A stretch of 45,764 nt of DNA from Nitrospirota bacterium. GTDB lineage: Bacteria; Nitrospirota; Nitrospiria; Nitrospirales; Nitrospiraceae. The notes below the pieces were generated by a model. It was given only the letters and a program-made list of their open reading frames with translations. It was not told the origin of the DNA and did no database searches. The position numbers and the translations under genes were made by a program. Positions 22,979 to 30,705 of the stretch are shown piece by piece. The DNA lies in the NCBI GenBank assembly GCA_005877775.1, contig VBOJ01000075.1:1-45764 (forward strand), given 5' to 3'. Position 1 is the stretch's first letter. Every line of letters starts with the position of its first letter.

Positions 22979-23914
22979 ATGGGTGACGAGAAAGCAAAGA
23001 GAAAAGAAGAAAGAGGTGGGACTGTCTCTCCTGCTAGGTTAGTGCCTCCTGCCGGTGACGAGTCTACCGGTCCCTTGTTGCGCGAGCTCGTCTCCCACCT
23101 GCGGAAAAACCGCACGCAACTCCGCGAGGAGTGGGCACGACGCATCACGGAGGCCAAGTTGCTTACGGCGATGACCAGAGAGGAAATCTTCGCCGAAGCC
23201 ACATCGGTCTATGACAACTACGTGGAGGTGCTGGAAACCGGCGCCGTTGAGGCGTTGCAAGCTTACGCCCGCAACCTCTCCGAACGCATCATCCCGAGGG
23301 GAGTGGAAACCGACGAGGTCGTGGGGATCGTGCTGCTCCTGCGCGACGTGCTCGCGCGCTCGCTCTTCGCAAAATACCAAACAGACTTCCAGCTCCTCAA
23401 CCGCATCCTCGACGCCTATGAGCCTGCAGCCAACCGCATCGCCAACACGGTGGCAGTGGGGTTCGTTCAGGAGCGCGAACGCATCATTCGCCAGCAACAA
23501 GAAGCCATTCGGGAACTCTCCACGCCTGTGCTCCAGGTCCGCGAGCGGTTGCTCATCCTGCCGATTATCGGCGTGATCGATCCCCATCGCGCCCGTCAGT
23601 TGACCGAACAACTGCTGCGGGGTATTCGGACCAACCGCGCCAAGGTTGTCGTGATTGACATCACCGGTGTGGCAGCCATGGACGCCACCGTGGCGAATCA
23701 CCTCGTTCAAACTGTGGAGGCGTCGCGGCTGTTGGGTGCGATCGTCATCGTCACCGGCCTGTCGCCTGAAATTGCTCAGACTCTGGTGACCATCGGTGTG
23801 GATCTAGGCAAGATGAATACGGTCGGAGACCTCCAGGGCGGCATCGAAGAAGCCGAACGGCTGTTAGGCTACAAGGTGGCCCTCATCAGCGAACCCATTC
23901 AACCAATCACCTAG
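22979..23914 (+). CDS. rsbR: RsbR-type stressosome sensor
   Basis: 311 residues: an N-terminal helical sensor domain of the RsbRD_N type (LLRELVSHLRKNRTQLREEW, MTREEIFAEATSVYDNYVEV, LLLRDVLARSLFAKYQTDFQLLNRI), then a STAS domain (about 188-300). The STAS part contains VVVIDITGVAAMDATVANHL and LSPEIAQTLVTIGVDLG; T229 and T268 match the two regulatory threonines of RsbR that are phosphorylated by RsbT. GGAGG lies ahead of the start. First gene of a six-gene operon, 13 bp before rsbS. Confidence 0.88.
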   Translation: MGDEKAKRKEERGGTVSPARLVPPAGDESTGPLLRELVSHLRKNRTQLREEWARRITEAKLLTAMTREEIFAEATSVYDNYVEVLETGAVEALQAYARNLSERIIPRGVETDEVVGIVLLLRDVLARSLFAKYQTDFQLLNRILDAYEPAANRIANTVAVGFVQERERIIRQQQEAIRELSTPVLQVRERLLILPIIGVIDPHRARQLTEQLLRGIRTNRAKVVVIDITGVAAMDATVANHLVQTVEASRLLGAIVIVTGLSPEIAQTLVTIGVDLGKMNTVGDLQGGIEEAERLLGYKVALISEPIQPIT

Positions 23915-23927
23915 GGAGTGCGCGATC

Positions 23928-24299
23928 GTGCAAGTTCCCATTCTCAAGCAAGGGCAATACCTGATCGCTTCCATCCAAGCCGCCCTCAGCGACCAAGACC
24001 TGGTGCAATTGCGGGACGCGTTAGCTGAGAAGGTCGGCAGGCTGCGTGCTCGGGGGGTCATCGTGGATGTCACGGTTCTAGACGTGATGGACTCGTTTGC
24101 CTCGCGCACCCTGCGCGATCTCGCCCATATGACCAGGTTACGTGGGGCGGAAACCGTGATCGTAGGGATCCAACCTGAGGTCGCGTTTTCGATGGTTCAG
24201 CTCGGGTTGACCCTGGAGGGAGTGGACACTGCCCTGGATTTGGAGGAAGGGCTCACTTTCCTGGACAAGAAAACCAAGAGAAGCACGTCCCGTGGCTAG
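23928..24299 (+). CDS. rsbS: RsbS-type stressosome scaffold/antagonist
   Basis: A 123-residue single STAS domain with a GTG start. The central DVTVLDVMDSFASRTLRDLA matches RsbS, and S56 in the DSF motif corresponds to the serine phosphorylated by RsbT. In known stressosomes RsbS and RsbR build the icosahedral complex that holds RsbT. The last eight bases overlap the rsbT start. Confidence 0.87.
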   Translation: MQVPILKQGQYLIASIQAALSDQDLVQLRDALAEKVGRLRARGVIVDVTVLDVMDSFASRTLRDLAHMTRLRGAETVIVGIQPEVAFSMVQLGLTLEGVDTALDLEEGLTFLDKKTKRSTSRG

Positions 24300-24693
24300 T
24301 GAAACGATTTTTTCTATCTATACGGATGTCGACATCGTGCTCGCACGACAGAAGGGGCGTGAGTTAGCCAGCGAACTGGGCTTTGCGCTGACTGATTCGA
24401 CCCTCATTGCCACCGCCATCTCGGAGCTCGCACGGAACATCGTCCTTTATGCCAAGCAGGGCGAAATCGTCATCAAGAACTCGCTCGTCGGCGACCGAGT
24501 GTGCATTGTCGTGGTGGCTCGAGACAAGGGACCTGGTATTGCCGACATTCCGCAGGCCATGCAGGATGGCTTCTCCACGTCCGGCGGTCTGGGTCTGGGC
24601 TTACCTGGAGTGAAACGCCTTGTGGATGAGTTTCACCTCGTCTCAGATGCGAACTCCGGAACGACCATCACCATCAAGAAGTGGAAACGATGA
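24292..24693 (+). CDS. rsbT: RsbT-type serine/threonine kinase (GHKL)
   Basis: 133 residues, HATPase of the anti-sigma kinase class. ATP-binding motifs: N box ATAISELARNIVLYA (E45, N49), DKGPGI (78-83) and GLGLGLPG (100-106). RsbT phosphorylates RsbS and RsbR and, once freed, binds and activates the N-terminal domain of its output protein. GTG start within rsbS; stop overlaps the next start (ATGA). Overlapping genes indicate translational coupling. Confidence 0.87.
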   Translation: MASETIFSIYTDVDIVLARQKGRELASELGFALTDSTLIATAISELARNIVLYAKQGEIVIKNSLVGDRVCIVVVARDKGPGIADIPQAMQDGFSTSGGLGLGLPGVKRLVDEFHLVSDANSGTTITIKKWKR

Positions 24694-25289
24694 ATTCGCA
24701 CCTCATCGAATGGGGAGTCGCCTGCTTGACGATGCCGGGGGAATCCCAATCGGGTGACCGGCACCTGGTCCAGCCCTACACTAACGGGGTGCTCGTGGCA
24801 GTGGTGGACGGGCTGGGACATGGCGCGCAGGCGGCTGCGGCCGCCGAACTCGCGGTCACCATCCTGAGCAAATACGCACACGAATCCGTGATCGCGCTAT
24901 GTAAACGCTGTCACGATGGCCTGCGTAAAACCCGTGGCGTGGTCATGAGCCTGGCGTCATTCAACGAGCGGGATCAAACCTTGACATGGATGGGGATCGG
25001 AAATGTGGAAGGCTTGGTTCTAAGCGTGGAAAGCTCTCCACGCCCGCGAGACGAGTATTTGTTCCTGCGCGGCGGCGTGGTCGGCGGCCACCTCCCATCG
25101 CTGAGCGCATCCTTCATGCCGGTGATGCGGGGTGATACGCTGATTTTCGTCACCGACGGTATCCGCAGCGGCTTTGCCAAGGGACTGTCCATGAGCGATC
25201 CGCCGAAGCTGATAGCCAACCGAGTCCTTGCCGACTATAGCAAGGGCTCGGACGACGCTCTCGTGCTCGTCGCGCGCTATTTAAAATAG
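24690..25289 (+). CDS. rsbX: RsbX-type PP2C/SpoIIE phosphatase
   Basis: 199 residues of the SpoIIE/PP2C fold: metal-binding aspartates in VAVVDGLGHGAQAAAAAE and FVTDGIRSGFA, and a terminal DDALVLVARY with the conserved Asp pair. RsbX removes phosphate from the stressosome proteins and resets the switch. The ATG at 24690 overlaps the rsbT stop as ATGA; an in-frame GTG nine bases before is less likely. Confidence 0.82.
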   Translation: MNSHLIEWGVACLTMPGESQSGDRHLVQPYTNGVLVAVVDGLGHGAQAAAAAELAVTILSKYAHESVIALCKRCHDGLRKTRGVVMSLASFNERDQTLTWMGIGNVEGLVLSVESSPRPRDEYLFLRGGVVGGHLPSLSASFMPVMRGDTLIFVTDGIRSGFAKGLSMSDPPKLIANRVLADYSKGSDDALVLVARYLK

Positions 25290-25296
25290 GTTCACC

Positions 25297-26235
25297 ATGC
25301 CGGAGACCATGGATAAGCTGGAGGACCAATATACGGCCGCGCTGCGGGACTCCATCCGGGGGGTGGGAGAACCCGCCTTGCAACAAGCGTACGAGTTGGG
25401 GCGCAGAGCGTTAGCCGAAGGGCTGGGTGTGCTGGACATGGCAACCATATATCACAAGGCCTTGGCAGCAGTGTTGTCTCGGGCCACGACGCCGGAAGAG
25501 AAGACACTGACGCTCCGAGCGGGGGCGAGCTTTTTTGTGGAAAGCCTGTCGCCGTTTGAAATGACCCACCGTGGGTTTCGAGAAACCAACACCACACTGC
25601 GTCGCCTGAATCAGACACTGGAGGAAGAATCCAAACGAATCGCCCATGCCCTTCATGATGAGGCAGGACAACTTCTCGCCTCGGTTCATCTCGCCTTGGA
25701 AGAGGTGGCCGGGAACCTGCCGCCCGCTAGGGAGCACCTCCAAAAAGTGAAGGGGCTACTCGACCAAATCGAGGGGCAGTTGAGGCGACTCTCACACGAA
25801 CTGCGCCCCACGATCCTTGACGATTTGGGACTGCTTCCTGCCCTCAAATTCCTGGCCGAGGGTGTCGCCGCCCGGACCGGACTCCTCATCACGGTGGAAG
25901 ACGAGTCTGCACTCTCACTCTCTCCTGTACTGGAGACCACTCTGTACCGGATCGTGCAGGAAGCGCTCACCAACGTGGCGAGACATGCCAAAGCGTCTCA
26001 GGTGGATGTCACCTTTCATCAAGACCTCCAGACGCTCCGGTGCTCCATCAGGGATAATGGCGTCGGCTTTGACGTGGCAGCCGTCTTGGCCAGGATCGGT
26101 GGACGAGGTCTCGGCTTGATCGGCATTCGGGAACGTCTGAACAGCTTAGGCGGCTCGCTTTCGATCATGTCCAAGCAGGGCCAAGGAACCGAGCTGGTGA
26201 TCACAATTCCTCACACAAACTCACGGGAGGCGTAA
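25297..26235 (+). CDS. Histidine kinase with RsbU-like N-terminal domain
   Basis: 312 residues. The first about 100 (LRDSIRGVGEPALQQAYELGRRALAE, IYHKALAAVL, EEKTLTLRAGASFFVESLSPFEMTHRGF) resemble the RsbT-binding N-terminal domain of RsbU. The rest is a NarL-type HisKA_3 kinase: SKRIAHALHDEAGQLLASVH with phospho-acceptor H120, N box EALTNVARHAKA, DNGVGFD and GRGLGLIGIRERLNSLGG. There is no membrane segment. So stress released via RsbT would reach a two-component system rather than a sigma-B cascade. This RsbU_N assignment is by eye. Next gene starts one base after the stop. Confidence 0.83.
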   Translation: MPETMDKLEDQYTAALRDSIRGVGEPALQQAYELGRRALAEGLGVLDMATIYHKALAAVLSRATTPEEKTLTLRAGASFFVESLSPFEMTHRGFRETNTTLRRLNQTLEEESKRIAHALHDEAGQLLASVHLALEEVAGNLPPAREHLQKVKGLLDQIEGQLRRLSHELRPTILDDLGLLPALKFLAEGVAARTGLLITVEDESALSLSPVLETTLYRIVQEALTNVARHAKASQVDVTFHQDLQTLRCSIRDNGVGFDVAAVLARIGGRGLGLIGIRERLNSLGGSLSIMSKQGQGTELVITIPHTNSREA

Positions 26236-26236
26236 G

Positions 26237-26869
26237 ATGTCGCTGCATATTCTGCTAGCCGACGATCATCTCATCGTCCGCCAAGGTCTCAAGGTCCTGT
26301 TAGAGCGGGAAGGATTTGACGTGGTTGGAGAAGCTTGCGACGGCCGTGAGGCGGTCCGGCTGGCCCAGGAGCTCTCCCCGGACATCGCCTTGCTCGACCT
26401 CACTATGCCCCTGTTGAATGGCGTAGATGCGGGACGAGCCATACTGCAGACCTCTCCCAAAACGAAAGTCGTCCTCTTAACCATGCACACCGAGAACCAT
26501 TATGTCCTAGACGCTCTTCGCGCCGGCATTAAGGGGTACGTCTTGAAGACCAAGGCGGCTGAGGAACTCGTCCAAGCCATCCAGGAGGTCTCGCTGGGGA
26601 AACTTTATTTGACTCCTGGAGTCTCTGAGGTGGTCGTTCAAGCGTACTTGGCCAAAACTGACCTGCCTCCAGAGCCCCTTAGCCTGAGAGAGCGGGAAGT
26701 TCTGCAACTCATTGCCGAGGGCAAGACCACCAAGGAGGTGGCTGTCGTTCTGGGGATCAGCGTGAAGACCGCGGAGTCTCACAGGACCAGAATGATGGAG
26801 AAACTGAACGTCCATGAAACGGCCAGCCTGGTCCGTTATGCCATCAAACGGGGCATCGTTCAACCTTAG
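26237..26869 (+). CDS. NarL/LuxR-type response regulator
   Basis: 210 residues. Receiver domain: D54 in IALLDLTMP as phospho-acceptor, T82 and K104 in place. C-terminal helix-turn-helix: LSLREREVLQLIAEGKTTKEVAVVLGISVKTAESHRTRMMEKL. It is coupled to the histidine kinase gene (one base between). It is the likely transcriptional output of the stressosome module. Whether it binds the operator motif found around here is not known. Confidence 0.9.
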   Translation: MSLHILLADDHLIVRQGLKVLLEREGFDVVGEACDGREAVRLAQELSPDIALLDLTMPLLNGVDAGRAILQTSPKTKVVLLTMHTENHYVLDALRAGIKGYVLKTKAAEELVQAIQEVSLGKLYLTPGVSEVVVQAYLAKTDLPPEPLSLREREVLQLIAEGKTTKEVAVVLGISVKTAESHRTRMMEKLNVHETASLVRYAIKRGIVQP

Positions 26870-26897
26870 CATCCGTTCCGGAACTCTTTCCATTCTC

Positions 26898-26942
26898 ATC
26901 TCAGGGATATTCTCCCCTCCCATTGAAGGATTTGCTCGATAG
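26898..26942 (+). promoter_or_regulatory. Shared operator motif, copy C
   Basis: Boxes ATCTCAGGGATATTCTCCCC (26898) and ATTGAAGGATTTGCTCGATAG (26922), 24 bp apart; TATCTG follows about 20 bp after. The second box and about 25 following bases are repeated at 27039 in copy D with strong identity, suggesting duplication. Confidence 0.55.
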
Positions 26943-26993
26943 CAGCTCAGGTCCTCTAGATTATCTGCTTTTGTTACTTAACCTCTTCTTAAC

Positions 26994-27059
26994 ACTCAGG
27001 AATATTTCCCCCTCTAATCAGTGATTTTCCTCCCCCCAATTGCGGGCTTTACCCGATAG
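26994..27059 (+). promoter_or_regulatory. Shared operator motif, copy D
   Basis: Three boxes: ACTCAGGAATATTTCCCC (26994), ATCAGTGATTTTCCTC (27017) and ATTGCGGGCTTTACCCGATAG (27039), spaced 22-23 bp. TATCAA follows about 20 bp after the last box, at a distance suited to a -10 element. It precedes the LuxR-type gene at 27123. Confidence 0.6.
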
Positions 27060-27122
27060 CAGCTCTCGTCCTTTTAGCTTATCAATTCACCGTAACCTAT
27101 GGAAGACTCCAGGGAGGTCAAC

Positions 27123-27827
27123 ATGGAAGACTATGTGGATGTGGATGATGTGGATAATGTTTCGTCCGACCACAAGGGCAGCATGGCGTCCCAGCACGCT
27201 GGACCCGGCATCATGTTGCTCACGGCCTCTATGCAACTGCTCTATAAGGATCGGCGGGCGTTGGAACTGTGCGAGCAAATCATTCGATGCCAGAACGGGA
27301 AACCTGCAAACGGGGTGCTCCCGCCAGCCGTTGCCTGTCTTGCTGATCAAATCCGGAAAATCCTCCAAGTCCGAACCGATCCGAAATACTGGGAACAGTT
27401 TCAAATCATGCACGCCGTGAAGACTTTCCATCGCCCCGTGCTCTTGTGCGGCAAGGGCTTGATTGATCTGAGCAACGGGGAGAAACGAATCCTCATCGTG
27501 ATGAACGAGATTGGAATCGGTGCATGGCAGGACAACGTCGTCGGCCAGGCGAAGGAGAAGTTTCGCCTGACCGCTCGCGAAACAATCGTCGTCCAACATC
27601 TCTTGAAAGGTTGGACCAACAAGGAAATCGCCAACGAAATGGGGCTGGCCTTACAGACAGTCAAGGAGCATTTCAAGCACATTTTGGAAAAAACCCGCAC
27701 CACCACGCGTACAGGGATCGTCATGCAGATCGTCAACTGTGGATTAGAGTATACCCCCCCAACTCCTTCACTAAATATGGGTATGCCTGCCATAGCCAGC
27801 AGACCTCTCGAGCTGGCATCGGCATGA
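27123..27827 (+). CDS. LuxR-type (GerE) transcriptional regulator with PAS-like N-terminus
   Basis: 234 residues. The C-terminal third is a helix-turn-helix of the LuxR class, FRLTARETIVVQHLLKGWTNKEIANEMGLALQTVKEHFKHIL. The N-terminal part (GIMLLTASMQLLYKDRRALEL, RPVLLCGKGLIDLSNGEKRILIVMNE) has a beta-alpha pattern like a PAS or similar sensor fold. There is no receiver aspartate. I prefer ATG 27123, with GGGAGGTC upstream, to ATG 27099, which has no ribosome-binding site. It lies after the two operator copies C and D. Confidence 0.75.
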   Translation: MEDYVDVDDVDNVSSDHKGSMASQHAGPGIMLLTASMQLLYKDRRALELCEQIIRCQNGKPANGVLPPAVACLADQIRKILQVRTDPKYWEQFQIMHAVKTFHRPVLLCGKGLIDLSNGEKRILIVMNEIGIGAWQDNVVGQAKEKFRLTARETIVVQHLLKGWTNKEIANEMGLALQTVKEHFKHILEKTRTTTRTGIVMQIVNCGLEYTPPTPSLNMGMPAIASRPLELASA

Positions 27828-27876
27828 TGGCCTTGGTGCAGAACAACACCTGAGGGCAGTTACGAAGGAGGTCATG

Positions 27877-28431
27877 ATGGAATCCACCTCGTTCTCGGTG
27901 CAGAACGAAACTCCTCGCACTCCTCATCCGCTTCCCCACTTTGGAGTGCGAGGCTTTGCCGACAGCAAGGCACCGCTCTCTTCCGACTACTTGTCAGATA
28001 GCTTTCACAATTTGATTGGACGGTACCGAGTTCGGGGCCAGTACGCCGAAATGGAGCCGCTGTGCCAACTCGCCCTTGAAATCCAAGAAAAAACCTTGGG
28101 ACCAGAGCACTTCGAGGTGGCGCTCACTCTCAACGATCTGGCAGAGGCGTACCATCTTCAGGGCAAGTACGCGAAGGCCGAGCTACTGTACAACCGCGCG
28201 CTGGTGATTTTGAAAAACACCTTGGGAAATGAGCATCCGAGGGTATCCACCACCCTTGGCAACCTAGCGAGGGTATTCGCCGTTCAGGGCCACTATACCC
28301 AGGCGGAGCAGTTCTATCTGTGCTCGCTTGCAATCCAAAAGAAGACGCTAGGACCAGACCATCCAGATGTGGCCCTTAATCTGAAGCATTTGGCTGACCT
28401 TTACCACAGGTGGAGTCTTACCACATTATGA
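27877..28431 (+). CDS. TPR (kinesin-light-chain type) repeat protein
   Basis: 184 residues with about 2.5-3 TPR units of 42 residues, each of the form ALEIQEKTLGPEHFEVALTL or LADLYHxxGxYxxAE. The last unit breaks off at LADLYHRWSLTTL; family members usually carry more units, so the 3' end may be lost by a rearrangement at the junction with the carbamoyltransferase relic. Start: AAGGAGG at 27865-27871 favours ATG 27877 (an adjacent ATG is at 27874). Protein-protein interaction role; partner unknown. Confidence 0.75.
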   Translation: MESTSFSVQNETPRTPHPLPHFGVRGFADSKAPLSSDYLSDSFHNLIGRYRVRGQYAEMEPLCQLALEIQEKTLGPEHFEVALTLNDLAEAYHLQGKYAKAELLYNRALVILKNTLGNEHPRVSTTLGNLARVFAVQGHYTQAEQFYLCSLAIQKKTLGPDHPDVALNLKHLADLYHRWSLTTL

Positions 28432-28700
28432 ACCACACGAAAGATAGATGAAGTAACCACCGCGTGCGGGCCACAGGCCACTCATCAGCCCCTCAGGCAT
28501 CAGCAAGTCTCAAACAGGGTAGTGATAAGGGCGCGACAGCCATCGCCTGCCTCCTCCTTAAAATTGTCGGGTCATATGGGCTCGATGCGGCGGTTTGAAC
28601 CGGAGACGAGCGGCGGCCGCGGCAGGGGCCCGAGGCCAAAAAGATAGCGCCGTACGAACCCAATGGGGGCGAAGAGTCCAGCCGGAATTGATCTGGCGAC

Positions 28701-28984
28701 TCATTGCCCCCTGGGAAAGCCGACAATGGGCTCCCCTCGCACGTTGAAGGAGGGGTAGAACGCGGAAGCGGCTTGGGATTCGTGGTGCTCGGCAAAGTTG
28801 AGGCGCAAACGCCAGATAAGTCTCCAGCAGCCACTCAAACTTGACGAGGGGTTTCTCATAGAACACGATGGCGCGGAGGGCCGGCACGGCGATGCCCCCC
28901 TAGCGCAGACAGTAGCGGATCGCCCGGTTCGGAAACCGCGGATCGTGCTTCTTGCGCGTAAACCGCTCTTCCTGGGCCGCCGAC
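28701..28984 (-). pseudogene. Carbamoyltransferase relic
   Basis: On the minus strand, from about 28984 downward, the frame reads AAQEERFTRKKHDPRFPNRA and IRYCLR, then a stop (TAG), then GGIAVPALRAIVFYEKPLVK and FEWLLETYLAFAPQL. Another frame gives AEHHESQAASAFYPS, the next conserved block. This is the N-terminal region of NodU/CmcH-like carbamoyltransferases. The stop, the frame change and the loss of most of the protein show it is dead. Its start is missing (the homologous part is cut near 28984). It lies directly downstream of the SGNH hydrolase gene, an arrangement expected in exopolysaccharide loci. The 28432-28700 stretch on either side holds nothing else that I recognise. Confidence 0.65.
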
Positions 28985-29004
28985 TAGAGAGAGGGGGTAA
29001 TGTC

Positions 29005-30120
29005 CTACCTCGTGGGGACGAGACCTTCCTGAAGGAGGTATTGTTCAATAGCTTCCGCCACAACCCTGTGACCGTGAGGAGAATAGTGAACATTATCCCA
29101 CGGGATGAATAGATCAGAGCCAGTGGCATAGGCCTGTTGCAACGGCTCCAGCACATCAAGGGTCCGAAGGCCAAGCTTCCTGGCGATTGAGCTGATTCGT
29201 TGTTGCATATGGATTGGCACATCCAAACGAGTGACTTGGGCTGAAAGAGGGAGAATGACAACAATGGGGACAAAACCATGAGTGTCAGCAAGAGCCTTGA
29301 ATTCTTCCAAGCTGTCGGCAACATCACGATACGCTTTTGCGAGATAGGGGCTTGAACGTCCCTCAAAAATCATCTCTTGATGGACCCAGTCGAACGTAGG
29401 CGATATTTTGTACCGTAGAATGTTCAACCGTTCTCGAAGGAACAGGAGCAGGGTGCTCCTCTTGAACGCTCTGAGATACTTCGAATTGGCATTGCCATCG
29501 GCATCGAGCAGCTCACCGCTCTGACTGGGTGGGAACGGAATGACTGGATTCGGTCTTATGTAAAGATCATTCCAATAAAAGGCGACCAGGACAATGTCAG
29601 GCTGAACGTGAAGTCCCTTTTCTCTAAGAAGATCGATCTCCTGCCATATCGAATATCCTCCGACAGCACCGTTCATGACACGGACTGAATCAGAGCGGCG
29701 CCCCAGCAATATTTCCAATTGATTCACGTAAGTATCGCCCACAGACACGCCTAGTCCGACAGCCATCGAATCGCCTAATGAGAGGAGCCGGAATTCTCCC
29801 ACTTTGTTCAATGGCACTTCCCGATGGTCCCGGAATCCCATTGAGTTGGTAACAAAAGGCTGATCAATTGTAAAAGCATGCTGGTTCGGTATGTGGTCAT
29901 AGATCCTTCTCGCATTTGATTCCACCAACATTTGAGGATGAATCACACGAAGGCCTGGTGGCAAAAAGAGCCTTGCCATGGCCTCGCCAATAACAAATAA
30001 CAGGACGAATTCAACGAGCAGGAGAGCGCTCATCTTGAATACGCCATTCTTTCTTCTTGACGAGCGGAAACGCATGACAATTTCTTGGCCTTGGCTCAAC
30101 TTCTCTGTTCCATTAAGCAT
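29005..30120 (-). CDS. Membrane-anchored SGNH/GDSL hydrolase
   Basis: 371 residues. An N-terminal membrane segment (SALLLVEFVLLFVIGEAMA, residues 31-49) precedes the SGNH fold: RLLSLGDSMA with catalytic S118, GAVGGYSI (block II glycine), YWNDLY (N184, block III) and IPWDNVHYSPHG (D342, H345). Such proteins often deacylate or acylate surface polysaccharides. It probably acts outside the membrane. Start 30120 chosen for AGGAG upstream; the frame is open to 30183. It is preceded by operator copy F and followed by a carbamoyltransferase relic. Confidence 0.83.
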   Translation of the reverse strand: MLNGTEKLSQGQEIVMRFRSSRRKNGVFKMSALLLVEFVLLFVIGEAMARLFLPPGLRVIHPQMLVESNARRIYDHIPNQHAFTIDQPFVTNSMGFRDHREVPLNKVGEFRLLSLGDSMAVGLGVSVGDTYVNQLEILLGRRSDSVRVMNGAVGGYSIWQEIDLLREKGLHVQPDIVLVAFYWNDLYIRPNPVIPFPPSQSGELLDADGNANSKYLRAFKRSTLLLFLRERLNILRYKISPTFDWVHQEMIFEGRSSPYLAKAYRDVADSLEEFKALADTHGFVPIVVILPLSAQVTRLDVPIHMQQRISSIARKLGLRTLDVLEPLQQAYATGSDLFIPWDNVHYSPHGHRVVAEAIEQYLLQEGLVPTR

Positions 30121-30212
30121 AGGTAGGCTCCTGTTTTCTGAAACTGAAGGTGCCGGCAGGGGAACGCCCACTGCCCCATTCAAGAAAGAATAGGCAATGA
30201 CTCAAAGAGGAA

Positions 30213-30257
30213 CGATCAGGCAAGTGCTTTCATGGATAGGGGGGAAACACCTGTCAT
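30213..30257 (-). promoter_or_regulatory. Shared operator motif, copy F
   Basis: On the minus strand ATGACAGGTGTTTCCCCCC starts at 30257 and ATGAAAGCACTTGCCTGATCG starts at 30233, 24 bp apart. TATTCT (30187-30192) follows about 20 bp after, then the SGNH start at 30120. Confidence 0.55.
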
Positions 30258-30409
30258 GCAAGATGGCGGTTTTTGTGAAGTTCATAGTTACTAACGGACC
30301 ATGGAGGCACTGAACATCCGTGACAGGGCCGATCACGTTCGCTATGCGACCCGCCAGTGACTTGATCAGTCTTCCAGCCTCGTGAACGCTTCAGAGATCC
30401 TGCTTCCGT

Positions 30410-30452
30410 ATCAGGGAATTTACACTCATGGATGCCGGAGTTTACCGGATAC
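30410..30452 (+). promoter_or_regulatory. Shared operator motif, copy E
   Basis: ATCAGGGAATTTACAC (30410) and ATGCCGGAGTTTACCGGATAC (30432) are spaced 22 bp. TAGACT follows about 20 bp after. It lies 253 bp upstream of the orphan response regulator start and divergent from copy F. The rest of 30184-30705 holds no gene I can support. Confidence 0.55.
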
Positions 30453-30705
30453 ACCCCCTCTAGGCCGCAACTTAGACTAACAAAAGAAAAGTATCCCTCT
30501 CGGCAGAAAAGTCGTTGGCATTCCGCTCTCCTGTTCAACGCCGAAGGCTATCCAACGCGGAGGGGAGACCAAGAATCTTTCTTTGCGCAGTCGAGACGAT
30601 GGCTGCGTCAGTCAGAAGCTCATCGCCTCAGACTGGGTCATCGCTACCACAATGGAGCAGAACGCTCCGTATTTACCCCTCGGTATGTTGACGGGGAAGA
30701 TCAAC

